Shown here one piece after another: positions 6,735 through 13,323 of a DNA stretch of 16,891 nt. Position 1 is the stretch's first letter. Each line of letters opens with the position of its first letter. The notes under the pieces are model-generated. The model was not told the DNA's origin, made no database searches, and was given only the letters and a program-made list of their open reading frames with translations. Source of the DNA: DASUMF01 sp040510575 (GTDB taxonomy: Bacteria; Actinomycetota; Acidimicrobiia; IMCC26256; DASPTH01); assembly GCA_040510575.1 (NCBI GenBank), contig JBEVIU010000038.1, positions 1 to 16,891 of the forward strand, in the 5' to 3' direction. The position numbers were made by a program, and so were the translations under genes.

Positions 6735-7385
6735 TCAGGTGGGGTGGTCGACCCGGTCGCGCACCAGGCGTTCGAGCAGGTCGAGCAGGATCTCCGCCTG
6801 CAGACCCCAGAGCAGCTCGCCGTTGGGGAGCGCGAACGACGCCATCGTCCCACCGTCCGGCAGGTTGCGGTCACCGAAGCGACCCTCCGCCATGAAGTGC
6901 GCGAGCGGCACCACGGCGACCTCGCTCACCAACCGGGGCGGCGGCGCGAAGGTGACACCTTCCGGCGGCTCGATCACGAAGGTCGACACGAGGAAGCCGT
7001 TCAGGACGGGGCCATGGGTGTCGAGCTGGCCGAGCAGTTCCACGCCGTCCCGCGGGACGTTGAGTTGCTCGGCGGCGTTCCGCACTGCCGCGGCAGCCAT
7101 CGTCGCGTCTTTGCGATCGACGCGCCCGACGGGGAAGACCCACGTCCCCGGGTTGTTCTCGACGGTCGCGGACCGCCTGACGATGACGACAGCCGCTTCG
7201 CCGTCGACATCGACGATCGGCACCGCGGTGGCGGCGAGGGTGGGCTCGTCGACGTCGTGCTGAAGGCGACGGAGCTCCGGCTTCGGCAGGTGCGCGCAGA
7301 GCTTGCGCAACTCACGGATCGTGAAGCCCCGCGCGTCGGGGAACAGTCGTTCCCGCACCGACCCGTCGTCCGGACTGTCCCCCAT
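6735..7385 (-). CDS. NudL-like Nudix-fold protein with a degenerate Nudix box
   Basis: A 216-residue protein from ATG at 7383-7385. VIVRRSATVENNPGTWVFPVGRVD (split around 67-90) and VELLGQLDTHGPVLNGFLV (115-133) align with CoA pyrophosphatases (NudL/NUDT7), which cut CoA and acyl-CoA to 4'-phosphopantetheine species and 3',5'-ADP. The Nudix helix should read RExxEExG but here it reads R102-N-A-A-E106-Q-L-N109: the first and third catalytic Glu are Asn and Gln, and the Gly is Asn. The GG of the family's FPGG is VG. Mg2+-dependent hydrolysis is therefore doubtful; the protein may bind acyl-CoA without cleaving it or use other residues. The frame continues upstream to 7880 but that part opposes the SDR gene. 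No Shine-Dalgarno sequence is visible; a -10-like TAGGGT lies eight bases before the ATG. Confidence 0.8.
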   Translation of the reverse strand: MGDSPDDGSVRERLFPDARGFTIRELRKLCAHLPKPELRRLQHDVDEPTLAATAVPIVDVDGEAAVVIVRRSATVENNPGTWVFPVGRVDRKDATMAAAAVRNAAEQLNVPRDGVELLGQLDTHGPVLNGFLVSTFVIEPPEGVTFAPPPRLVSEVAVVPLAHFMAEGRFGDRNLPDGGTMASFALPNGELLWGLQAEILLDLLERLVRDRVDHPT

Positions 7386-7393
7386 GGGAGCGA

Positions 7394-7399
7394 ACCCTA
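7394..7399 (-). promoter_or_regulatory. Candidate -10 (TAGGGT) for a near-leaderless Nudix transcript
   Basis: On the minus strand TAGGGT lies eight bases before the Nudix ATG and no ribosome binding site intervenes, so transcription would start at or just before the start codon. No -35 match is evident. Confidence 0.3.
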
Positions 7400-7430
7400 C
7401 GCCCACTCGCCCAGACTGCGCCCGACTCGC

Positions 7431-7436
7431 TAGGTT
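7431..7436 (+). promoter_or_regulatory. Candidate -10 (TAGGTT) of the SDR-molybdoenzyme-nitroreductase unit
   Basis: TAGGTT fits the actinobacterial TAnnnT -10 pattern and would start transcription near 7443, giving a leader of about 40 bases that contains the GAGAGGA ribosome binding site. The -35 region has no good match. It lies in the 99-bp gap between the divergent Nudix and SDR genes. Confidence 0.35.
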
Positions 7437-7447
7437 CCGTGACCTCA

Positions 7448-7461
7448 GCGGCCGCGGCCGC
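7448..7461. repeat. 14-bp perfect palindrome GCGGCCGCGGCCGC in the SDR leader
   Basis: This GC-only perfect palindrome lies between the probable transcription start and the ribosome binding site of the SDR gene. It could fold in the mRNA or bind a regulator; low-complexity GC sequence makes chance possible. Confidence 0.35.
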
Positions 7462-7484
7462 CGACGGAGACGAGAGGACGAACG

Positions 7485-8390
7485 ATGGGCGTGTTCGACG
7501 GCAAGGTCGCGATCGTCACGGGCGCAGGGCGCGGCATCGGGCGTTCCGAGGCCCTCCTGCTCGCCGGTGAGGGTGCGAAGGTCGTCGTCAACGACCTCGG
7601 CGGCTCCGGCGCGGGCGAAGGTGCCGACCAGACGCCGGCGCAGCAGGTCGTCGACGAGATCAAGGCCGCCGGCGGCGACGCCGCCGCGAACTACGACGAC
7701 TGCTCGAGCTGGGCCGGCGCCGAGGGAATGGTGAACCAGGCGATCGAGACCTTCGGTGGGCTCGACGTCCTCATCTGCAACGCCGGGATCCTGCGCGACA
7801 AGATGAGCTTCAACATGTCGGAGGACGAGTTCGACTCGGTCATCCGCGTCCACCTCAAGGGCCACTTCGCCCCGTCGCACTTCGCGGGTCGCTACTGGCG
7901 CGAGAAGGCCAAGGCGAGCGGCGAGCCCGCCAACGCCGCGATCGTGATGACGTCGTCGGAGTCGGGGCTCTACGGCAACGCGGGTCAGGTGAACTACGCC
8001 GCGGCCAAGATGGGCATCGCGTCGATGACGATCGTGCTCGGCCGCGAGCTCGAGCGCTCCGGCGTGCGCGTCAACGCGATCGCGCCGGTTGCCGCGACCC
8101 GGCTCCTCGGTACCGTCGGCCAGGGCGAGGAGATGGCGGAGAACCCGATGCTCTCCCCGGACAACCCCGCGGCGGGCGCCGTGTGGCTGGCGTCTCCCCT
8201 CGCGGAGGGCATCAGCGGCCAGGTGCTGAAGATCGCGGGTGGAGTGGCGCAGATCGTGCAGGGTTGGACGCCGGTCACCCAGATCACGTCCGACGAGGTG
8301 TGGACGTTGGACGCCCTGAACGCGGGGCGGGCCACGCTGTTCGCCGATCGCGACTCGGGCGTCCCGCCGTTCCGCATCGGCAACCTCTGA
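7485..8390 (+). CDS. Short-chain dehydrogenase/reductase, 17beta-HSD4-like
   Basis: A 301-residue classical-type SDR. The NAD(P)-binding TGAGRGIG is at 12-19, followed by the VVVNDLGG strand that is characteristic of the HSD17B4/multifunctional-enzyme branch, which oxidises 3-hydroxyacyl-CoA or 17-hydroxysteroids. The NAG motif is at 99-101, and the catalytic S158, Y171 and K175 are in SSESGLYGNAGQVNYAAAK. Asp at the end of the second strand favours NAD over NADP. About 60 residues after the core (ending FRIGNL) form the C-terminal extension usual for this branch. GAGAGGA before the ATG supports the start. It is followed after 26 bp by the molybdopterin oxidoreductase, so the three genes to 11163 are probably one transcript. 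It could serve as the 3-hydroxyacyl-CoA dehydrogenase step of the local pathway. Confidence 0.92.
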   Translation: MGVFDGKVAIVTGAGRGIGRSEALLLAGEGAKVVVNDLGGSGAGEGADQTPAQQVVDEIKAAGGDAAANYDDCSSWAGAEGMVNQAIETFGGLDVLICNAGILRDKMSFNMSEDEFDSVIRVHLKGHFAPSHFAGRYWREKAKASGEPANAAIVMTSSESGLYGNAGQVNYAAAKMGIASMTIVLGRELERSGVRVNAIAPVAATRLLGTVGQGEEMAENPMLSPDNPAAGAVWLASPLAEGISGQVLKIAGGVAQIVQGWTPVTQITSDEVWTLDALNAGRATLFADRDSGVPPFRIGNL

Positions 8391-8416
8391 GCCTCGGGCG
8401 AGCCTCGAATCGCGTC

Positions 8417-10537
8417 GTGACGCGGTTCGTCTCCCACTGCCGGATCTGCTCGCCGTTGTGCGGGCTCCTCGTCGACGTGGAGAACGGCCGCGTCACGCAG
8501 GTTGCCGGTGATCCCGCGCACCCGCTGACGCGCGGGTTCACCTGCACCAAGGGACGTCACCTCGGAGCGTTGCACCACGCGCCCGACCGCTTCCTCACTG
8601 CCCAGCGACGCGGCGAGCACGGCCTCGAACCGATCGCCACCGCCGCGGCGATCGACGAGATCGCGGCGCGCCTGCGCGCCATCGCCGATGAGCACGGTCC
8701 TGACTCGATCGCGCTGTTCGTCGGCACGCACAGCTACACCGCGTCGCTCACCTACAGCTTCGCCGGCGCGTGGCTCCGCGCCGTTGGCTCGCATCAGCGT
8801 TACTCGACGATGACGATCGACCAGTCGGCGAAGTGGGTCGCGGAGGAGCGGCTCGGGTCCTGGGGCGGCGGCCGTCAACGCTTCGACGACGCCGACGTGT
8901 GGCTGCTCGCGGGGACGAATCCCCTGGTGTCGATGCAGGGTGGCGACCTCACGGGCTTCCCCGTGCACGACGGGCTGCGCCACCTCGACGCGGCGCGCGC
9001 CCGCGGTCTCCGGCTCGTGGTGATCGACCCGCGACGCACCGAGACCGCCGCGCACGCGGATGTGCACCTGCAGATCGTCCCCGGCACCGACGTGGTGGTG
9101 TTCGCCGCCCTCCTGCGGGTGATCCTCACCGAACGGCTGCACGACGCGGAGTTCTGCGATCGCTGGGTCGACGGCCTCGACGCGTTGCGCAGCGCGGTCG
9201 ATCCGGTGACCCCCGAGGTCGCCGCGCGCGTCGCGGGCGTCGACGCGCAACAGGTCGTCGACGCGGCACGCGTGTTCGGCTCGGCACGGCGCGGGATGGC
9301 GAAGAGCGGCACCGGTCCCGACATGGGGCCGCACGCGAACGCGGCCGAGCACCTCGTGCAGGCGCTCAACGTGGTGTGCGGCCGCTACCCGCGGGCCGGC
9401 GACCGCTACGCGGGCTCCGGTGTGCTGAGCGGCACGCGCGCGCTGCGCGCACAACCGCTCGCGCCGGCGCGCCGCGGCACGCTCGGCCGTCGGGGTCGAT
9501 CCGACGTTGCGCGTTCCGGCTTCGGTCACACCGGGGTCGCGCCGCTCATGGGCGAGCTGCCTTCGGCTGCGCTCCCCGACGAGATCCTTCACTCGGAGCC
9601 GGGACGAGTCCGGGCGCTGATCGTGTCGGGTGGCAACCCGGCCGCCGCGTTTCCCGATCAGGACCGCATCGAGGAAGCGCTCGGCGCGCTCGACCTGCTC
9701 GTGACCATCGACCCGTTCCCCACCGAGACCGCGCAGCTCGCGCACTACGTCATCGCACCGACGATGTCGTTCGAACGGCCCGAGCACACCCGTGGGTACG
9801 AGCACTTCTTCTCCGAGGCGTTCGCGCAGTACTCGCCTGCGATCCTCGAGCGACCGGGGGATGTGATCGAAGACTGGGAGTTCTTCTTCGAGTTGTCGTC
9901 GCGCATGGGTCTGCTGCTCAACATCGGCGAACGCGTCTGGGAACCGGGTGCATCTCGCCCGTCGTCGGACGAGCTCCTCGAATCGTTCGCGTCGCGCGCG
10001 CAGGTGCCGTACGAGGCAGTGCGCGCCGAGCCACACGGCCGGATCTTCTCCGAGGTCCCGCCGATCGTGGTCGGACCTCCAGCCGACGACGCCGGCGCGC
10101 GCTTCGAGCTCCTCGCCGACGACGTGGCCGTCGAGCTGCGCGCCGCGCTCGACGAGTGCCTCGGCGGGGCCGCGACCCGGTCCCGCCGGCCGTTCCTCCT
10201 CATCGTGCGTCGCAGCAAGCAGGCGATGAATTCGCTCGGACCGCGTGTGCCGATCGGCGATCCGGTGAACCGGTGCTTCGTCCACCCCGACGACCTGACT
10301 GCGCTCCGCGTGCGCGACGGCGACGCGGTGCTCGTGACCTCGGACCACGGCGCGATCACGACGGTCGCGGCCAGTGACCCCACGCTGCGGCCCGGCGTAG
10401 TGTCGATCACCCACGCCCACGAACCGAACCCCGGACGGCTGCTGAGCCTCGTCGAGCACCGACAGCCCGTCAGCCTGATGCCGTGGATGACGGCGGTGCC
10501 CGTCACCATCACCGCCGCGAGAGAGGACCTCCGATGA
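8417..10537 (+). CDS. Molybdopterin (DMSO reductase family) oxidoreductase with [4Fe-4S] site
   Basis: A 706-residue protein starting at GTG 8417; the frame is open to 8183 but that part lies over the SDR gene. The N-terminus holds C8-x2-C11-x3-C15-x27-C43, the [4Fe-4S] binding set of formate dehydrogenase and Nap-type enzymes, with K45 after the last Cys. The central part is the bis-MGD domain (PF00384). The C-terminal part (about 590-700) is the dinucleotide-binding domain (PF01568). At the position of the Mo ligand, the segment D135-QSAKW-V141 aligns with DPNARHC of NapA and DCCARVU of FdhF, which puts Val where Cys or Sec is expected. No Tat signal or membrane segment is present, so it should be cytoplasmic. 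It overlaps the nitroreductase by ATGA. No electron-transfer subunit gene is adjacent. The substrate is unknown. Confidence 0.88.
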   Translation: MTRFVSHCRICSPLCGLLVDVENGRVTQVAGDPAHPLTRGFTCTKGRHLGALHHAPDRFLTAQRRGEHGLEPIATAAAIDEIAARLRAIADEHGPDSIALFVGTHSYTASLTYSFAGAWLRAVGSHQRYSTMTIDQSAKWVAEERLGSWGGGRQRFDDADVWLLAGTNPLVSMQGGDLTGFPVHDGLRHLDAARARGLRLVVIDPRRTETAAHADVHLQIVPGTDVVVFAALLRVILTERLHDAEFCDRWVDGLDALRSAVDPVTPEVAARVAGVDAQQVVDAARVFGSARRGMAKSGTGPDMGPHANAAEHLVQALNVVCGRYPRAGDRYAGSGVLSGTRALRAQPLAPARRGTLGRRGRSDVARSGFGHTGVAPLMGELPSAALPDEILHSEPGRVRALIVSGGNPAAAFPDQDRIEEALGALDLLVTIDPFPTETAQLAHYVIAPTMSFERPEHTRGYEHFFSEAFAQYSPAILERPGDVIEDWEFFFELSSRMGLLLNIGERVWEPGASRPSSDELLESFASRAQVPYEAVRAEPHGRIFSEVPPIVVGPPADDAGARFELLADDVAVELRAALDECLGGAATRSRRPFLLIVRRSKQAMNSLGPRVPIGDPVNRCFVHPDDLTALRVRDGDAVLVTSDHGAITTVAASDPTLRPGVVSITHAHEPNPGRLLSLVEHRQPVSLMPWMTAVPVTITAAREDLR

Positions 10538-11163
10538 CCAAGCTCGACCTCGAGACCGTCGACCACCTGCTGAGCACCACCCGTGCGGTGCGCAAGCGGC
10601 TCGACTTCACCCGCCCGGTCCCCCACGACGTGATCCTCGAGTGCCTGCGCCTCGCGGTGCAGGCGCCGACCGGGAGCAACGCGCAGCTCTGGCGCTGGCT
10701 CGTGATCGACGACCCCGTCACGCTCCGGGCGATCGCCCACCTGTACCAGAACCCACCGGCCACGCCACGTGGTCCGGGGGAGGCGCGCCCCGAACAGACA
10801 CCGCAGCAGCAGCGGGTGATCGACTCCGCCCTCTATCTCCGTGACCACATCCACGAGGTGCCGATGTACGTCATCCCGTGCACGCAGGACAAGGGCGGCG
10901 CGGCGGGATGGCAGCCCTCGATGTATCCCGCGGTGTGGAGCTTCATGCTCGCGCTGCGCAGCCGCGGCCTCGGCTCGGTCATCACGACCGTGCACCTCAA
11001 CCGCGAACGCGAAGCAGCGGAGCTGCTCGGCGTGCCCGACGGCTACGTGCAGTCGTGCCTGCTCCCCGTCGCCTACTTCACCGGCGACGACTTCAAGCCC
11101 GCGGTCCGGACCCCCGTCGAGGACATCACGTACTGGAACCACTGGGGCGACACGACCAGCTGA
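10534..11163 (+). CDS. Nitroreductase family FMN oxidoreductase
   Basis: A 209-residue protein whose ATG overlaps the stop of the molybdoenzyme (ATGA), with GAGAGGA upstream. STTRAVRKRLDF near the start (about 14-25) and APTGSNAQLWRW (about 45-56) are the FMN phosphate- and ring-binding elements of the nitroreductase fold (PF00881). The C-terminal GLGSVITTVHLNRE segment is the usual FMN-contacting loop. Such proteins use NAD(P)H to reduce nitro groups, quinones, enones or flavin. Coupling to the molybdoenzyme suggests it may pass electrons to or from it, or act on the same substrate; this is inference. It converges on the epoxide hydrolase with one base between stop codons. The substrate is unknown. 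Confidence 0.88.
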   Translation: MTKLDLETVDHLLSTTRAVRKRLDFTRPVPHDVILECLRLAVQAPTGSNAQLWRWLVIDDPVTLRAIAHLYQNPPATPRGPGEARPEQTPQQQRVIDSALYLRDHIHEVPMYVIPCTQDKGGAAGWQPSMYPAVWSFMLALRSRGLGSVITTVHLNREREAAELLGVPDGYVQSCLLPVAYFTGDDFKPAVRTPVEDITYWNHWGDTTS

Positions 11164-11164
11164 C

Positions 11165-12274
11165 TCAGCGCAGGGTCCGGAAGAAAGCCTGCACGTCGTC
11201 GACGAACAGTTCGGGTTGCTCCATCGCCGCGAAGTGGCCGCCGCGCTCGTGCTCGGTCCAGTGCACGATGTTGTACCGACGTTCCGCGTGCACGCGCTCG
11301 CACCGCCCCATCTCGCCGGGGAAGTTCGCCACCCCGGTCGGCACGGTGACCTTCTCGCGCGGCACCGCCGCCGCTCCGGCCTGACGCATCTCCCAGTAGA
11401 GACGCGCCGACGACGCGCCGGCGGTGTTCACCCAGTAGAGCATGATGTTCGTGAGCATCTGGTCCTTGGTGAAGGCGCGCTCGGGGTCGCCGTCGCAGTC
11501 GCTCCACTCGCGGAACTTCTCGACGATCCAGCCCGCCAGCCCCGCCGGCGAGTCGTCGAGGAGGTAGCCGATGGTCTGCGGCTTGGTGCCCTGGATCTGC
11601 TGGTAACCGTTGCCCGACGTGTTGAATCGCTGACTCACCGCCGTCGGCTCCGGCGCCGCCTCACCCTTCGGCGGCGGCACGGTCAGGAAGTTCACGTGGA
11701 GCCCGATCACCTCGGCGGGGAACAGGTCGGCCATGTTGCAGACGATCATCGAGCCCCAGTCGCCGCCCTGCACGCCATAGCGCTCGTAACCGATGTCGGC
11801 CATCAACGCGCCGAACGCCTCGGCGATCCTGCGCGGATTCCAGCCGCGCTCGGTCGTCGGCGCCGAGAACCCGTAGCCGGGCAGCGACGGGATCACGAGC
11901 GAGCACGCGTCGGCGGGGTCGGACGGGTTCGTGAACCCTTCGATCGTCTCGAGGAACTCGACGACCGATCCCGGCCATCCGTGGGCGAGCAGCAACGGCA
12001 TCGCACCCTCGTGCGGTGAACGCACGTGCAGGAAGTGGATGCGCTGCCCGTCGATCTCGGTGGTGAAGTTGTCGTACGAGTTGAGGCGGGCTTCGTGGGT
12101 GCGCCAGTCGTACCCGTCGCGCCAGTACTCGACGAGCTCCCGTTGGTAGGCGAGGGGTGTGCCCTGCTCCCACCCGATCCCGTCGATCTCGTTCGGGAAC
12201 CGCGTGCGAGCGAGACGCTCGTGCAGGTCGTCGAGGGTGGACTGCGACACGTCGATGCGAAAGGGTTCGATCAC
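11165..12274 (-). CDS. Epoxide hydrolase (alpha/beta hydrolase with EHN domain)
   Basis: A 369-residue protein with the epoxide hydrolase N-terminal region (PF06441, about 1-105: EPFRIDVSQSTLDDLHERL and later TEIDGQRIHFLHV). The oxyanion motif HGWPG is at 98-102, the nucleophile Asp at 172 in GGDWGS, and the catalytic His at 347 in GGHFAAMEQPE. It should open an epoxide to a diol. The start is uncertain. The frame is open to 12376, but that would cross the divergent thioesterase start. Family proteins begin at about xIEPFRID, which points to one of two consecutive GTG codons (12272-12274 or 12275-12277). AAGGAG lies only three bases before the first of these, so spacing is unusually tight. 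The gene is convergent with the nitroreductase. A link to the LimB-like monooxygenase at 5017 is plausible but they are 5 kb apart. Confidence 0.87.
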   Translation of the reverse strand: MIEPFRIDVSQSTLDDLHERLARTRFPNEIDGIGWEQGTPLAYQRELVEYWRDGYDWRTHEARLNSYDNFTTEIDGQRIHFLHVRSPHEGAMPLLLAHGWPGSVVEFLETIEGFTNPSDPADACSLVIPSLPGYGFSAPTTERGWNPRRIAEAFGALMADIGYERYGVQGGDWGSMIVCNMADLFPAEVIGLHVNFLTVPPPKGEAAPEPTAVSQRFNTSGNGYQQIQGTKPQTIGYLLDDSPAGLAGWIVEKFREWSDCDGDPERAFTKDQMLTNIMLYWVNTAGASSARLYWEMRQAGAAAVPREKVTVPTGVANFPGEMGRCERVHAERRYNIVHWTEHERGGHFAAMEQPELFVDDVQAFFRTLR

Positions 12275-12324
12275 CACCTCCTTGTAGTGGCACCGGCCAG
12301 TGTTCGGCAAGGCACGACCCTGCG

Positions 12325-12330
12325 TAGGAT
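12325..12330 (+). promoter_or_regulatory. Candidate -10 (TAGGAT) for a leaderless thioesterase transcript
   Basis: TAGGAT ends six bases before the GTG at 12337, exactly the spacing seen for TAGCAT at 5005. There is no ribosome binding site between. The -35 region has no strong match. Confidence 0.45.
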
Positions 12331-12336
12331 CGTCCG

Positions 12337-13245
12337 GTGCCCGACGCCTTCGCTCATCCGACACCCGCCGAAGCAACCCCGCGCGACGTCGATCACCTCG
12401 TGGCCCTGCTCGAGCTCGAGGAGCTCGACCGCGACCTGTACCGGGCCAGCAATCCGACCGACTCGCAGCGTCCCCGCCTCTTCGGTGGCCAGGTCGCAGC
12501 CCAGGCGGTGCGCGCCGCGAACCTCACCGCGCCCGAGGGTCGGATGCTCCACTCCCTCCACGGCTACTTCCTGCGTCCCGGCGACCCGGCGCGCCCGACG
12601 ATCCTGCACGTCGATCGCGACCGCGACGGGCGGTCGTTCAGCGCGCGGCACGTGGTCGCACGCCAGAACGGCGACGCGATCTTCAGCATGCTCGCCTCGT
12701 TCCATGTCGACGAGTCCGGTGACGACCTACAGGAGATCGAGCTGCCCGACGTGCCCCTGCCGGACGACCTCGGCGAGGGCGAGTTCTTCGGATTCGGTCC
12801 GATGTTCGACCTGCGCACCGTGCGTGACCCGGACCAACCCGACACGCGGCGCATGATCAACCGCTACTGGGCGCGCACGCGCGAGCCACTCCCCGACGAC
12901 GCACTCGTGCACCAGTGCGTGCTGACCTTCCTCTCCGACGTGGGCACCGGCTTCTACAACGTGCCCAAGCCCGACCCGCAGCAGGCCGACGCCGTGAAGG
13001 GCGGCCCGAGCCTCGACCACGCGGTGTGGTTCCACGATCCCGACGTCCGCCTCGACGAGTGGGTGCTGTTCGACCTCGTCGCGGTTCGCCTGGCGCGCGG
13101 ACGCGGCTACTACACGGGGTCGGTGTTCGACCGGCGCGGGACCCTGGTCGCGAGCATCGCCCAGGAGCACCTGTGGCGCGAGATGCGCCTGCCGCCCGGG
13201 ACGGAGTTTCCGGGCATGCGGCCGCCCGGGACGCCGACGCCGTAG
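12337..13245 (+). CDS. TesB-type acyl-CoA thioesterase II family protein
   Basis: A 302-residue double hot-dog protein, close to the usual length of TesB, starting at a GTG that appears leaderless. Family signs are RLFGGQVAAQAVRAA (47-61), LHSLHGYFLRPGDP (71-84), GRSFSARHVVARQNG (98-112) and VASIAQEHLWR (271-281). The catalytic Asp (D227 in SLDHAVWFHD) and Gln (Q276 in AQE) are present. The catalytic Ser/Thr normally found in the WLLYxxESxS segment is not: here the segment reads WVLFDLVAVRLARGRGYY. Hydrolysis may be slow or use another residue, or my alignment by eye may be off. It diverges from the epoxide hydrolase. The next gene in the same direction is the acyl-CoA dehydrogenase 78 bp downstream, which has its own probable promoter. 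Confidence 0.88.
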   Translation: MPDAFAHPTPAEATPRDVDHLVALLELEELDRDLYRASNPTDSQRPRLFGGQVAAQAVRAANLTAPEGRMLHSLHGYFLRPGDPARPTILHVDRDRDGRSFSARHVVARQNGDAIFSMLASFHVDESGDDLQEIELPDVPLPDDLGEGEFFGFGPMFDLRTVRDPDQPDTRRMINRYWARTREPLPDDALVHQCVLTFLSDVGTGFYNVPKPDPQQADAVKGGPSLDHAVWFHDPDVRLDEWVLFDLVAVRLARGRGYYTGSVFDRRGTLVASIAQEHLWREMRLPPGTEFPGMRPPGTPTP

Positions 13246-13290
13246 CCACGTCCACCCCGCGTCCACCACTTCAATTGACGATGCCGGTTG

Positions 13291-13317
13291 GACATCCGGG
13301 CGGGTAGCGGTGAGTCT
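13291..13317 (+). promoter_or_regulatory. Weak candidate promoter for the fused acyl-CoA dehydrogenase
   Basis: In the 78-bp gap before the ATG at 13324, a TTGGAC (-35-like) is followed after about 17-18 bases by GAGTCT (-10-like), which ends about six bases before the ATG. No Shine-Dalgarno sequence is clear, so a leaderless start is possible. The hexamers are poor matches and the call is tentative; a TTGACG also lies further upstream. Confidence 0.22.
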
Positions 13318-13323
13318 GTCGGC

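Noticed and set aside
7994..10459. 821-codon open frame on the minus strand opposite the SDR and molybdoenzyme
   Set aside because: No recognisable motif, composition of a GC shadow, and complete overlap with genes that have intact catalytic motifs on the other strand.
13291..13299. GGTTGGACA-like half-match to the TetR operator upstream of the acyl-CoA dehydrogenase
   Set aside because: Only one half-site is present and no partner arm follows at the right spacing, so chance is a sufficient explanation.
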